From Rhizobium sp. AAP43 (GTDB lineage Bacteria > Pseudomonadota > Alphaproteobacteria > Rhizobiales > Rhizobiaceae), in the NCBI RefSeq assembly GCF_001296045.1, contig NZ_LJHS01000002.1, forward strand, positions 1-64,000: a stretch of DNA of 64,000 bases. The letters run 5' to 3'. The translations under genes were made by a program, and so were the position numbers. Position 1 is the stretch's first letter. Each line of letters starts with the position of its first letter. This document shows, one piece after another, positions 17,625 to 26,487 of the stretch. The notes under the pieces are model-generated. The model was not told the origin of the DNA, made no database searches, and saw only the letters and a program-made list of their open reading frames with translations.

Positions 17625-18263
17625 TCACCTCAGCGCGATGTACCGATCCGACCTATGGTTGATGGCAAGGAACAGGTTCAGCACCACGGCGCCGATGATC
17701 GAATAGGCAACGACCATGGGGCTGACGACGGCGAAAGCAAGCATCATCACGCAGAGGTCGAAGGCGAGCTGGACGAGGCCGGCGCGGATGCCGAAGCGGT
17801 CCTGGATATAGACGGCGAGGATGCCGAGGCCGCCGAGGCTGGCGCGGTGGCGGTAAAGGGCGAGCAGACCGAAGCCGAGCAGCAAGCCGCCGAGCACAGC
17901 CGCCCAGACCGGCGCGATGCTGGAAATCACCAGAAAGCGGCTTTCGATCTCGACGATAAAGGAGGTCAAGCCGACGGCGATGAAGGTCTTGATGGTGAAG
18001 TCGAGCCCGACGCGGCGCAGCGACAGGATGTAGAACGGCAGGTTGAGGACGAAGAACAGGAGACCGAAGCTCCAGCCGCTCCAGTAGTGCAACACGAAAG
18101 CGAGGCCTGCCATGCCGCCGGTCAAAAGACCAACCTGGGCAAGGAAATAGAGGCCGAGGGCTGCGATGAGGCTGCCGGCCAGCAGGCCTTGAAAATCTTC
18201 GGCCGGGGTGTGGCGGGCGGGGTTTGAATTCCAGATTCCCAGCATGCTCGTCAATTGCGCCAT
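17625..18263 (-). CDS. YitT family membrane protein
   Basis: Hydrophobic protein of 212 residues with about five to six membrane helices. It matches the YitT/DUF161 integral membrane family, here in the shorter version lacking the cytoplasmic DUF2179 domain. Recognisable stretches are GLLTGGMAGLAFVLHYWSG and ALYRHRASLGGLGILAVYIQ, where GG repeats sit in helix breaks as in the family. It is followed after 7 bases by the CPBP protease gene. Transport or export has been proposed for relatives, but the substrate is unknown. Confidence 0.85.
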   Translation of the reverse strand: MAQLTSMLGIWNSNPARHTPAEDFQGLLAGSLIAALGLYFLAQVGLLTGGMAGLAFVLHYWSGWSFGLLFFVLNLPFYILSLRRVGLDFTIKTFIAVGLTSFIVEIESRFLVISSIAPVWAAVLGGLLLGFGLLALYRHRASLGGLGILAVYIQDRFGIRAGLVQLAFDLCVMMLAFAVVSPMVVAYSIIGAVVLNLFLAINHRSDRYIALR

Positions 18264-18375
18264 GACATGTCTCCAGAATGCGTTTCAGAGACCAATGGTA
18301 CCGCAGAAAGCCCTGAAAACAAGGGCTATAGGTCAGGAAAGCTGACCTATCGATGAGATCGCAAGAAAGCTGCGC

Positions 18376-19314
18376 TCAGGCGGTCCGCGCCGCAAGAAAC
18401 AGGATGCCGAAGACCGGTTTTCCGCCATCCATGCGAATGGTGCTGCGAACCAGGGTGAGAGGCTCGAAACCGCTTTCGGCAAGACGGGTACGGACATGGG
18501 CTTCGGTGTGGGCGTAACGCAGGCTCTGCGCCAGGACGAATCCATCGCCCTCACCGGCGTCCTCCACCGAAAAGACAAAGAGGGCGCCGGGTGCGGCAAG
18601 GTCTGCTGCCAGCGAAAAGGCATTGCCGAGATCGCCGAGATACATCAGCACGTCGGCGGCCGAGACGAGGTCCGCGCGGCGCGTCGGCAGGCCGTCATCA
18701 AACAGGCCCGAGCGGACAGCATCGAGCGACAGATCGGACTTGGCGAGAAGGTCGTAGTGCCCCTTCTCCTCGGCCTTGGCCAGCATGTTGACCGACAGAT
18801 CAAAGCCCTCAAGCCGGGTGACCTTGTGGCGGATCTCGGCGCCAAAGAGGCCTGTGCCGCAACCGAGATCGACGGCCAGATCGAAGCGGCGTTCGTCGTG
18901 ATCTGCGATCAGGGCTGCGAGCTTGGCCGGGACCGTGTAGTCGAGACGCTCGACGAGCGCCTTGTCGAAGCGGTCGGCATAATCGTCGAACAGCGCCTCG
19001 ACATAGGCGCTGGGTGGCGCATCCGGCGTGTCTTCCGCGCCGAGAACCGCCAGCTTGAGGCGGGCGCCAAAGAGATCCTGCGGGTCGAGATCCAGAACTT
19101 GGCGCAGAGCGGCAATCGCCTTTTCAGCGGTGCCGGCCTTCACCGCATAATCGGCAAGGCTGACGAGGCCAGCCGGCCATGCGGGCGTGATTTCAAGCGC
19201 CTGCTCCATCAATTCCACCGCCGCCTCATGTTCGCCATTCTCGGCGAGCATGCGGGCATAATCGGCGCGACGGTCGGCGATGACGTCACCGGACGAAAAC
19301 TGGTTGGGGTGCAT
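18376..19314 (-). CDS. TPR-containing class I SAM-dependent methyltransferase
   Basis: Protein of 312 residues. The first roughly 100 residues form TPR-like helical pairs (ARMLAENGEHEAAVELMEQAL, then LADYAVKAGTAEKAIAALRQVL). The rest is a Rossmann methyltransferase with SAM-binding motif I in LAVDLGCGTGLFG and a post-I/motif IV region around ADVLMYLGDL. The start at 19314 has a GGGAGA ribosome site seven bases upstream; the frame is open further but without support. The family is common in Rhizobiales and often annotated as predicted methyltransferase with TPR. The acceptor substrate cannot be inferred. Confidence 0.83.
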   Translation of the reverse strand: MHPNQFSSGDVIADRRADYARMLAENGEHEAAVELMEQALEITPAWPAGLVSLADYAVKAGTAEKAIAALRQVLDLDPQDLFGARLKLAVLGAEDTPDAPPSAYVEALFDDYADRFDKALVERLDYTVPAKLAALIADHDERRFDLAVDLGCGTGLFGAEIRHKVTRLEGFDLSVNMLAKAEEKGHYDLLAKSDLSLDAVRSGLFDDGLPTRRADLVSAADVLMYLGDLGNAFSLAADLAAPGALFVFSVEDAGEGDGFVLAQSLRYAHTEAHVRTRLAESGFEPLTLVRSTIRMDGGKPVFGILFLAARTA

Positions 19315-19467
19315 GGGCAGTCTCCCTCGAGGCCTTTCAGCATGGAGAAGGCGCGCGGTCTTGACCGATCGGCGGAAAAAACTCAAGTCCTATTGCAGGA
19401 CACTGCTTCGGCGACTTGCAGCAATGGCGCGCGCCGCCCATATCTGCGGCGACAACAGGAGATACAG

Positions 19468-19734
19468 ATGGCGGATGGCATGAATCGGTTCCTGGGCGAC
19501 ACGCCGGGCAGAACGCTGGTCAAGCTGATCGTTGTATCGCTGATCGTCGGCTTCGTGATGTCGATCTTCGGGCTCGATCCGATGGACCTCGTCTATGGCA
19601 TCCGAAATTTCGTGCTCGACCTCTGGCATACCGGCTTCAATGCGCTGGGCGATATCGGCCGATACTTCGTGATTGGTGCGACCGTGGTCATTCCGGTCTT
19701 CATTATCCTGCGCCTGTTTGCCTCGCGGAACTGA
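19468..19734 (+). CDS. DUF6460 small membrane protein
   Basis: Small protein of 88 residues with two hydrophobic segments (about 18-33 and 67-83) separated by a polar loop, DPMDLVYGIRNF. It fits the DUF6460 family of rhizobial inner-membrane proteins. An AGGAG-like site precedes the ATG. The stop is followed after two bases by the CAP-domain gene, so it heads a compact rightward run of three genes. No function is known. Confidence 0.8.
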   Translation: MADGMNRFLGDTPGRTLVKLIVVSLIVGFVMSIFGLDPMDLVYGIRNFVLDLWHTGFNALGDIGRYFVIGATVVIPVFIILRLFASRN

Positions 19735-19736
19735 GC

Positions 19737-20234
19737 ATGACCCTGCCCCTGATCAACCGTCGTCGGCTGCTCGTTTTGTCGGCTGGCGTGATGACTGCCA
19801 CGCTTGCCGGTTGCCGCACCAGCGAGGTGCTCAATCCGGGCGACGGCCAGTCTCGGGTGGAGACGACCAAGGCGCTGGCCATGGTCAACACGCTGAGATC
19901 CGGCAAGGGCTTGTCGACGCTGTCGCGCAATGCGCATGCTGAGGTGGCCGCTGTTGCGCAAGCCAAGCGCATGGCGCGCGCTGGTGAAATGTCGCATCTG
20001 ATCGGCTTCAAGGACAGCTTCCTTGCCCGGATGAAGGGGCACGAAGTGCCGCTTCCGGCAGCAGAGAATATTGCGACCGGTCAGGATACGGTCGAGCGGG
20101 CGGTGCAGGCCTGGATCGATTCCAAGCGGCACCTGGACAACATGCTCGGCGATTTCAAAGGGCTTGGTGTTGCCGTCGCCTGGGATTCCGCTTCCGGCAA
20201 CCGGCCCTATTGGGCCATGGTGCTTTCGGCCTGA
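19737..20234 (+). CDS. CAP (SCP/PR-1) domain lipoprotein
   Basis: Protein of 165 residues. The N-terminus has a twin-arginine-like NRRRLLVLSAG followed by a lipobox LAGC (C26), predicting an exported lipoprotein. The mature part is a CAP domain: MVNTLRSGKGLSTLSRNAHAE, the histidine in MSHLIGF, AAENIATG and a C-terminal YWAMVLSA. Bacterial CAP lipoproteins act at the envelope, some binding lipids or peptidoglycan components, but the function here is unknown. It lies two bases after the DUF6460 gene and 36 bases before the MATE transporter gene. Confidence 0.83.
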   Translation: MTLPLINRRRLLVLSAGVMTATLAGCRTSEVLNPGDGQSRVETTKALAMVNTLRSGKGLSTLSRNAHAEVAAVAQAKRMARAGEMSHLIGFKDSFLARMKGHEVPLPAAENIATGQDTVERAVQAWIDSKRHLDNMLGDFKGLGVAVAWDSASGNRPYWAMVLSA

Positions 20235-20270
20235 GTGATTCCTCTGCTCCGGTCCTTGCCGGAGCAGCCC

Positions 20271-21635
20271 ATGCAGACCTCTTCGCCGCCCCCCGCCTCC
20301 CGGATCCCCGCCTTCCGGACCATTGCCGTCACGCACCGCACGGTGCTGGCGATCGCCGTGCCAATGACGCTGGGTTTCGTTACGACGCCGCTTCTGGGCC
20401 TGACCGATACGGCTGTGGTCGGGCGCAGCGGATCGGCAGAGGCGCTGGCGGGACTGGCGATTGCGGCGGCGCTTTTCGATCTGATGTTCGCAAGCCTCAA
20501 TTTCCTGCGTGCCTCGACCACGGCGCTCGTGGCACAGGCGCAAGGGCGCGGCGACCCATCCGAACTGTTTGCCGTGTTCTGGCGATCAATCCTGCTGTCG
20601 CTCGGTTTCGGGTTCGCCATTCTTCTTCTCTCACCGCTCATCGTGGGAGGTGGGCCGGCACTGATGGGGGCTGACGGTCAAGTGCAGTCAGCGGCGGCGA
20701 CCTATATCGGCATCCGCATTCTGGCCGCCCCGGTGACGCTGTCCAACTTCACGCTGCTCGGCTTTGTGCTTGGCCGCGGCCTGGGCACGGTGGGACTGTC
20801 GCTGCAGATCCTGCTGAATGGGGTCAATATCGTGATGTCGATCCTGCTCGGCATCACCTTCGGCTACGGTATTGCCGGGGTTGCCTGGGGAACGGTGATC
20901 GGTGAGACGGTTGCCATGCTGGCCGGCTTCGGCTTTCTCGCCTGGCGCTATGGGGCAGCGGCACAGCCGCGCCTTGCGATGATCCGCGACAAGGCCAAGA
21001 TGATGGCGCTCTTCCGGCTCAACCGGGACATCCTGATCCGGACTTTTTCGCTGATTACAGCCTTTACCGTGATGACCCGGATCGGTGCCGGCTTCGGCGC
21101 CGTGACGCTGGCGGCCAATGCCGTGTTGATGAACTTCTTCATGATCGCAAGCTTCTACCTCGATGGCATGGCAACGGCGGCCGAGCAGATAACCGGTGAG
21201 GCCGTCGGCGCACGCCAGCGCCCAGCCTTCGAGCGCGCCGTGAAGCTCACGGGGCTCTGGTCCTTGGCGCTTGCACTGGCGAGCCTCGGCTTCTTCCTGG
21301 TTTTCGGCGATGCGATCATCGGCTTCATCACCACGGCTGGCGATGTCCGGGCGGCAGCAGAAACCTACCTGCCCTATGCGGCGCTGACTGCTCTTACCGG
21401 GGCGCTCGCCTTCCAGATGGACGGCGTCTTTATCGGTGCCACCTGGTCGGTGGAGATGCGCAACATGATGATTGTTGCGCTTGCCGGGTATCTGGCCTCG
21501 GTCGCGGCACTGACACCGATCCTCGGCAATCACGGCCTGTGGATCGCGCTCAACGTGTTTCTGGCCCTGCGCGGCATTCTTCTCCTGCTGCGCCTCAAGG
21601 CGAAGGCCGATCAGACCTTTGCCGAGAGCCAGTGA
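20271..21635 (+). CDS. MATE family efflux transporter (DinF-like)
   Basis: Polytopic transporter of 454 residues with about 12 membrane helices and the internal duplication of the MATE fold; family residues are seen in PMTLGFVTTPLLGLTDTAVVG near the N-terminus. It probably exports organic cations or toxic compounds in exchange for H+ or Na+. The start ATG at 20271 has GGAG six bases upstream; a GTG at 20235, directly after the preceding stop, would add 12 residues. The 3' end overlaps the convergent pyrD by 25 bases. Confidence 0.88.
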   Translation: MQTSSPPPASRIPAFRTIAVTHRTVLAIAVPMTLGFVTTPLLGLTDTAVVGRSGSAEALAGLAIAAALFDLMFASLNFLRASTTALVAQAQGRGDPSELFAVFWRSILLSLGFGFAILLLSPLIVGGGPALMGADGQVQSAAATYIGIRILAAPVTLSNFTLLGFVLGRGLGTVGLSLQILLNGVNIVMSILLGITFGYGIAGVAWGTVIGETVAMLAGFGFLAWRYGAAAQPRLAMIRDKAKMMALFRLNRDILIRTFSLITAFTVMTRIGAGFGAVTLAANAVLMNFFMIASFYLDGMATAAEQITGEAVGARQRPAFERAVKLTGLWSLALALASLGFFLVFGDAIIGFITTAGDVRAAAETYLPYAALTALTGALAFQMDGVFIGATWSVEMRNMMIVALAGYLASVAALTPILGNHGLWIALNVFLALRGILLLLRLKAKADQTFAESQ

Positions 21636-22699
21636 TCCAGGCGACTGTCGCGCAATTCGCGGATGTTCGAGACCTTTTCCCGATCCATCAAGGCCGACAG
21701 ACCCCTGACGATGCGGCCGGGCAATGCGGGGCCTTCATAGACCATGCAGGAATAGAGCTGGACCAGATCGGCACCGGCGCGGATCTTTTCAAGCGCCGTC
21801 TCGGCCGAGGATACACCACCGACGCCGATGATCGGCAGGCTTTTGCCGACGCGGCTGCGCATGCGCGCCAGAACCGCTGTCGAGCGGTCGAAGAGGGGCG
21901 CGCCAGAAAGGCCGCCGGCTTCAGCGGCGACGGACGCGTCCGTCAGTCCATCACGGGACAGCGTGGTGTTGGAGACGATCAGGCCGTCGAGATCATGCGC
22001 GCCGATAACTTCGGCAATGTCGTCCATGCCTTCTTCCGTCAGGTCCGGCGCGATCTTCAGGAAGACCGGCAGGCGCTTGCCCGCGCGGATCGCTTCTTCG
22101 TCGCGTGCGGCGAGCACAGCTGAGAGAAGTGCATCCAGGCTTTCCTTTGCCTGCAGGTCGCGCAGGCCCGGTGTGTTGGGCGAGGAGATGTTGGCGGTGA
22201 AATAGGTGGCGACGGGATAGAAGCGGCGGATGCCGTCGACATAATCCGCGATGCGATCCACGGCATCCTTGTTGGCGCCGATGTTGACGCCGACGATACC
22301 CGACCGATTGCCGCGGCCGGAGAGCCGGGCAAGTGCCGCGTCGTGGCCCTCATTGTTAAAACCGAGGCGGTTGATGACGGCACGGTCGCCTTCCAGCCGG
22401 AAGATGCGCGGCTTGGGATTTCCGGCCTGCGGCTTGGGTGTCAGGGTGCCAACTTCGGCAAAGCCGAAGCCGAGGGACAGCAGCGCATCCGGGACTTCCG
22501 CATTCTTGTCATAACCGGCCGCCATGCCGAGCGGACTGGCAAAGCGGATGCCGGCCACCGTCTGGGCGAGACGCGGATCAGCGGATGTCCGGCATGCCGG
22601 GACAAGGCCGGTTTTCAACGCGGCAATCGACAGGCCATGCGCCGTTTCGGCATCGAAAAGGAAGAGGCCGCGACGGCCAAGGGAGAAGAGATCGAGCAT
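21611..22699 (-). CDS. pyrD: Quinone-dependent dihydroorotate dehydrogenase
   Basis: Class 2 (membrane-associated) dihydroorotate dehydrogenase of 362 residues, oxidising dihydroorotate to orotate in pyrimidine synthesis and passing electrons via FMN to ubiquinone. Family motifs: GMAAGYDKNAE, GTLTPKPQAGNPKPR, RLGFNNEGHD, and the catalytic serine region NISSPNTPGLR (S172/S173). The N-terminal 40 residues form the helical membrane-binding extension. The ATG overlaps the stop of the upstream DUF952 gene (TGATG), so the two are translationally coupled. Confidence 0.96.
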   Translation of the reverse strand: MLDLFSLGRRGLFLFDAETAHGLSIAALKTGLVPACRTSADPRLAQTVAGIRFASPLGMAAGYDKNAEVPDALLSLGFGFAEVGTLTPKPQAGNPKPRIFRLEGDRAVINRLGFNNEGHDAALARLSGRGNRSGIVGVNIGANKDAVDRIADYVDGIRRFYPVATYFTANISSPNTPGLRDLQAKESLDALLSAVLAARDEEAIRAGKRLPVFLKIAPDLTEEGMDDIAEVIGAHDLDGLIVSNTTLSRDGLTDASVAAEAGGLSGAPLFDRSTAVLARMRSRVGKSLPIIGVGGVSSAETALEKIRAGADLVQLYSCMVYEGPALPGRIVRGLSALMDREKVSNIRELRDSRLDHWLSAKV

Positions 22700-23055
22700 C
22701 AGCGGGTTTCCTCGAAAGCTGGCGGGAAGACATGAAGGCCATCCTGGCCGAGGGCGAGCGGCTTTTCCCAATGGACTGCGTCGAGCGGCAGATCGGCATA
22801 AAGATGCGGGAAGAGATCACCACCGCGCGACGGCTCCCATTTGAGCGCATCGCCAAAGACAGTCGCATCGACGGCGACGAGGAGGAGGCCCGCTTGACCC
22901 GAGAAATGCAGGCGGGCCGTCTCGACCGCCTGAGCTGCGGTGGAAAAATGGATGTAGCCGTCCTTCAGATCGATGGGCGCACCCTTGAAAACACCAAGGC
23001 GCCGCGCCTCCTGCCACAATTCCTGCGCCACGATCTTGTATATGGTCTTGTCCAA
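22699..23055 (-). CDS. DUF952 domain-containing protein
   Basis: Small cytoplasmic protein of 118 residues covering the whole DUF952 family: IYKIVAQELWQEA, DGYIHFSTAAQAVETA, and FPHLYADLPLDAV are the characteristic blocks. The fold is thought to resemble ADP-ribosyltransferase-like proteins, but no activity is established. Its stop codon overlaps the pyrD start, an arrangement I recall as common in Rhizobiales, which hints at a shared transcript rather than a pyrimidine role. Confidence 0.85.
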   Translation of the reverse strand: MDKTIYKIVAQELWQEARRLGVFKGAPIDLKDGYIHFSTAAQAVETARLHFSGQAGLLLVAVDATVFGDALKWEPSRGGDLFPHLYADLPLDAVHWEKPLALGQDGLHVFPPAFEETR

Positions 23056-23157
23056 GGTCCGGTCTCTCCCAGATCATGAGGGTGGGTCGGGGTTTGCCGC
23101 AAACGAGCACAAATGTCCACGGGCGATGAAGCCCGGCTTGGACCAGAGGAGGTTCCG

Positions 23158-23577
23158 ATGTCGATCCGAAACATCGTCAGCGCGCTTGTCGCGGTCATGC
23201 TTTCCGCTCCTGTCGTCTCCGCCCAGGAAACGGACAGCGGTCGCTATACACTGGAGAAATCCGAAAGCGGTTTCGTGCGTCTGGACCGGCAGACAGGCGC
23301 CGTCACGCTTTGCACCGAGGCAGAGGGTACGCTGACCTGCCGGATGGCGGCTGATGAGCGCGCGGCCTATGACGCCGATCTCGCACGGCTGGAAAAGCGC
23401 ATGGAAGCGCTGGAGACGCAGATCGCCTCCGGCACAGCCTCGACAAGCGGCAACCTGCCGAGCGATGCGGAAATCGACCGCTCGATCAGCATCATGGAAC
23501 GCTTCATGCGGGCCTTTTTCGGCCTCGTACAGACCTTCCGGGATGAGGAAAAGGCACCCGCACCCGATCAAACTTGA
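23158..23577 (+). CDS. Conserved secreted hypothetical protein
   Basis: Protein of 139 residues with a signal peptide (1 to about 22, ending VVSAQE), a small domain with two cysteines in VTLCTEAEGTLTCRM that may form a disulfide, a coiled-coil stretch (ADLARLEKRMEALETQI) and a hydrophobic/amphipathic segment, FMRAFFGLVQTF. Start at 23158 is supported by AGAGGAGG; an ATG 45 bases earlier would hide the signal peptide. Similar small exported proteins occur in rhizobia, with no known function. Confidence 0.75.
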   Translation: MSIRNIVSALVAVMLSAPVVSAQETDSGRYTLEKSESGFVRLDRQTGAVTLCTEAEGTLTCRMAADERAAYDADLARLEKRMEALETQIASGTASTSGNLPSDAEIDRSISIMERFMRAFFGLVQTFRDEEKAPAPDQT

Positions 23578-23700
23578 CGAAACTCAAGGATTTCAGGGCT
23601 TTCGCGGCTCGACCATTGTCTAGAGGCACAGCAAGCGCTAAAAGACAGTGACCGCGCCATCTGCGCGCCGATGACATCGCTCTTGGGAGGGGGCTTTGAC

Positions 23701-24348
23701 ATGACCGCATCAACCTTCATCATCGCCGACGACCATCCGCTTTTCCGCGGCGCGCTGCGCCAGGCCGTAACCGGCATCGACGGAGACCAGACCATCATTG
23801 AGGCCGGCGACTTCGAGGCAGCCCGAGAGGCCGCCGCAGCACATGCCGATGCCGATCTGATGCTACTCGATCTTGCCATGCCCGGTGTCTCCGGCTTTTC
23901 CGGACTGATGGCGCTGCGTGCCGAATTCGCCAGCCTGCCGCTGGTGATTGTTTCCGCGACAGACGACGCGGTTACGATCCGCCGTGCGCTTGAACTCGGC
24001 GCTTCCGGCTTCATCTCGAAATCGGCCGGCATTGAAGAGATCCGCGCCTCGATCGAGCGGGTGATGGCAGGCGACATCTGCACGCCGCCCGGTTACCAGG
24101 ATGGGCAGGAGAGCGACCCGGATGTGGCAAATCTGATCAGCCGGCTGCGGACCCTGACACCGCAGCAGAGCCGCGTTCTCGGCATGCTTGGTGAAGGACT
24201 GCTGAACAAGCAGATCGCTTACGAACTCGGCGTGTCCGAGGCAACGATCAAGGCGCATGTCTCGGCGATCCTTCTCAAGCTGAAGGTCGACAGCCGGACC
24301 CAGGCCGTGATCCAGCTCGGCAAGATCAACATGGCGATGGTTGCCTGA
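23701..24348 (+). CDS. LuxR/NarL-family response regulator
   Basis: Two-component response regulator of 215 residues. The receiver domain has the acidic pair DD (10-11), the phosphoacceptor D57 in LMLLDLAM, and the conserved threonine/serine and lysine regions (VIVSAT, FISKSA). The output is a LuxR-type helix-turn-helix (about 149-205), with LTPQQSRVLGMLGEGLLNKQ and ATIKAHVSAILLKL. A GGGAGGGGG ribosome site fixes the start at 23701. No sensor kinase gene is adjacent, so the partner and the regulon are unknown. Confidence 0.88.
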   Translation: MTASTFIIADDHPLFRGALRQAVTGIDGDQTIIEAGDFEAAREAAAAHADADLMLLDLAMPGVSGFSGLMALRAEFASLPLVIVSATDDAVTIRRALELGASGFISKSAGIEEIRASIERVMAGDICTPPGYQDGQESDPDVANLISRLRTLTPQQSRVLGMLGEGLLNKQIAYELGVSEATIKAHVSAILLKLKVDSRTQAVIQLGKINMAMVA

Positions 24349-24464
24349 CGGCACTTAAGGATTTTATTCCTTTTTGCTTTACGAGCGCGTGCGGCTGCTC
24401 TATGGTCTTTAGAGACTGCCGGACAGGATCATCCGACATTGCCGGCGCTGGGTGAGGCGCAATC

Positions 24465-25133
24465 ATGCTTTCGCACGACAGCATATGGGCCGCGATCGAC
24501 AGGCTCGCCGAACGACATTCCCTGACGCCGTCAGGGCTTGCGCGTCGTGCCGGGCTCGATCCCACCTCCTTCAACAAATCCAAGCGGATTGCGGCCGACG
24601 GCCGCATGCGCTGGCCTTCCACCGAATCGATTTCCAAGGTGCTGGAGGCAACAGGCGCCAGCCTGGACCAGTTCATGGGTTTTATTTCGCCCAATGGCGG
24701 CAGCGCCCAGAGCCTGCCTCCAGGCTCCTTTCCGCCCAAGGTGAGCTCGATCCCCCTGCTTGGCATGGCCCAGGCGGGCGCCGGCGGCTTTTTCGACGAT
24801 AGCGGCTTTCCGGCGGGGCAAGGCTGGGACATGGTCGAGTTTCCGGCAGCCCCAGGGTCTGCGGGTGGCGTCTATGCGCTTGAGGTGCAGGGCGAGAGCA
24901 TGAAGCCGCTCTATCGTGACGGCGACACCCTGATCGTCGAACCGGGCGCGCAGGTCCGGCGTGGAGACCGCGTGGTGGTCAAGACGCGGGAGGGCGAGGT
25001 CATGGCCAAGATCCTCGCCCGACAGACGGCGCGCGCAGTGGAATTGCAATCACTCAATCCAGAACATCCGACGCGTGTCATCGACATGGCGGATGTGGAA
25101 TGGGTGGCACGCATCATCTGGGCCAGCCAATAG
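24465..25133 (+). CDS. S24-family repressor (HTH plus LexA-like peptidase)
   Basis: Regulator of 222 residues: N-terminal helix-turn-helix (about 1-70) and a C-terminal S24 peptidase domain with the Ser/Lys dyad S145 (GESMKPLYRDGD) and K182 (GEVMAKILAR). An Ala-Gly in the linker (AQAGAGG, about 102-108) is a plausible self-cleavage site like that of LexA and phage CI. So it may be inactivated under DNA damage, though many chromosomal S24 regulators do not cleave. It is followed 12 bases later by a nuclease-like gene, probably on the same transcript. No phage genes surround it. Confidence 0.88.
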   Translation: MLSHDSIWAAIDRLAERHSLTPSGLARRAGLDPTSFNKSKRIAADGRMRWPSTESISKVLEATGASLDQFMGFISPNGGSAQSLPPGSFPPKVSSIPLLGMAQAGAGGFFDDSGFPAGQGWDMVEFPAAPGSAGGVYALEVQGESMKPLYRDGDTLIVEPGAQVRRGDRVVVKTREGEVMAKILARQTARAVELQSLNPEHPTRVIDMADVEWVARIIWASQ

Positions 25134-25145
25134 GAAAACGCACCT

Positions 25146-25916
25146 ATGCGTCGTACCCTCATCACGATTGCCGGCATCGGCGGACTGTTCGTCTGGGCCT
25201 ATCTGGTTGCCAATGCCGGCCATTGGCTCTCCGACGCGCCACCGGATTACGACATACAGGACCTTGAAGTTCCCGACCTGGATGACCTTGATCTGCCAGA
25301 GACCGGTGCTGCAGCGCCGACGGTAGAGACAGAGGGCGCAGTAGATGTTGCGCAAACCGCCACCGCCATGGCACCTGCGGGCACGCCGGATGCCGGAAGC
25401 GAAAGAGCGCAGGGTACGGTTCGGCCGATCGAGCCTGACGTCTTCGCCTATCCTGCCTTCGCCCCCGCCGGCAATCTCGAACGCATCGAGGCACGCCAGC
25501 CGCTGAGCGAAGAGAAGACGGCGGAGAGTGCCCGCGTGACACTGCTTCATCGACCGAACAGCCTGCAAGCCGGCATACTCGGCTTTGGCGCAGAGCAGCG
25601 GGTCCGGCTTGCCGATATCAAGGCGACCGATCCCGAGCGCACCTGTCCGGATGCCAGCGGTGGCACATGGCCATGCGGGGCCATGGCACGGACGCAGCAG
25701 CGTCTTTTCATCCGCAACCGCTCGGTCGCCTGCGAAACGCTCGGCAACGGCTGGCAGGGGGAAATCCGCTCACGTTGCTGGGTCGGCGCGCAGGATGTGT
25801 CCGCATGGCTTGCCAAACAGGGCTGGGCCGAGGCGGAGGCAGGCTCCGGGCTCACCGCTCTTACCGAGCAGGCCCGCAGCGAAGCGCGCGGACTTTTCGC
25901 CGCTGTCGCCCCCTGA
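25146..25916 (+). CDS. Membrane-anchored thermonuclease-like (SNase) family protein
   Basis: Protein of 256 residues with one N-terminal membrane anchor (about 5-25), a long acidic/low-complexity linker (about 30-120) and a C-terminal staphylococcal-nuclease-like OB-fold region (RVRLADIKATDPERTC ... RSRCWVGAQDVSAWLAKQGWAEA). The core RLADIKA and the C-terminal helix motif are visible, but the full set of SNase catalytic Arg/Glu residues is not obvious, so nuclease activity is not assured. It probably faces the periplasm. It is encoded 12 bases after the S24 repressor. Confidence 0.75.
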   Translation: MRRTLITIAGIGGLFVWAYLVANAGHWLSDAPPDYDIQDLEVPDLDDLDLPETGAAAPTVETEGAVDVAQTATAMAPAGTPDAGSERAQGTVRPIEPDVFAYPAFAPAGNLERIEARQPLSEEKTAESARVTLLHRPNSLQAGILGFGAEQRVRLADIKATDPERTCPDASGGTWPCGAMARTQQRLFIRNRSVACETLGNGWQGEIRSRCWVGAQDVSAWLAKQGWAEAEAGSGLTALTEQARSEARGLFAAVAP

Positions 25917-26016
25917 ACAAGGCCCGAGACCACGAAGTGCCGTGGCTGGCAGAGCTTGAAACAGCGCAAACCGCTCCCTACTCTTCGGACACAACAACAA
26001 GGAACCGATCGACGCC

Positions 26017-26430
26017 ATGAGCAACCATGTCTCCCCGGAAGAAGCGCTGATTTTCGTCATGGTAATGGCCTCAGCCGTCGATAGCGCCATGGCTGAAAAG
26101 GAGCTGGTGCGGATCGGCCAGTTGATCGACATCCTGCCGGTCTTCGATGCTTTCGACAAGGAGCAGCTGATCCCGGTTTCGCAGCGTTGCGCCAGCATTT
26201 TGAGCGGCCCAGAGGGATTGGAGATCGCCCTCGAAACGATCAAGGATGCGTTGCCCGACCATTTGCGCGACACGGCCTATGCCCTGGCGGTCGAGATCGT
26301 TGCCGTCGACCTGTCAATCCGGCCGGAGGAGTTCCGCCTTCTGAAGTTGCTTCGCGACCGGTTTCGCCTCGACCCGCTCACCTGCGCCGCACTTGAGCGC
26401 AGTGCAACGGCCCGTTATCGCACTCTTTGA
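26017..26430 (+). CDS. TerB family protein
   Basis: All-helical protein of 137 residues matching the tellurite-resistance TerB fold, with acidic metal-type positions such as AVDSAMAEKEL and AVEIVAVDLSIRPEEFRLL, which is the typical repeated helix-loop with D/E residues. Alphaproteobacterial TerB proteins are common outside ter operons and act in unknown stress or envelope functions. It stands alone 100 bases after the SNase-like gene; no other ter genes are present, so tellurite resistance should not be assumed. Confidence 0.82.
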   Translation: MSNHVSPEEALIFVMVMASAVDSAMAEKELVRIGQLIDILPVFDAFDKEQLIPVSQRCASILSGPEGLEIALETIKDALPDHLRDTAYALAVEIVAVDLSIRPEEFRLLKLLRDRFRLDPLTCAALERSATARYRTL

Positions 26431-26487
26431 CGGCTTCTCTCGAGGTCAGAACACCGGCCTTTCGCCCTGTCCGCCCGGCAGATGGGA

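Noticed and set aside
24354..24378. AAGGA/TCCTT hairpin with T-run after the response regulator
   Set aside because: Only a five-bp AT-rich stem; too weak to call a terminator.
26017..26430. Tellurite-resistance operon
   Set aside because: Only a lone TerB-fold protein is present; no terC, terD or related genes nearby.
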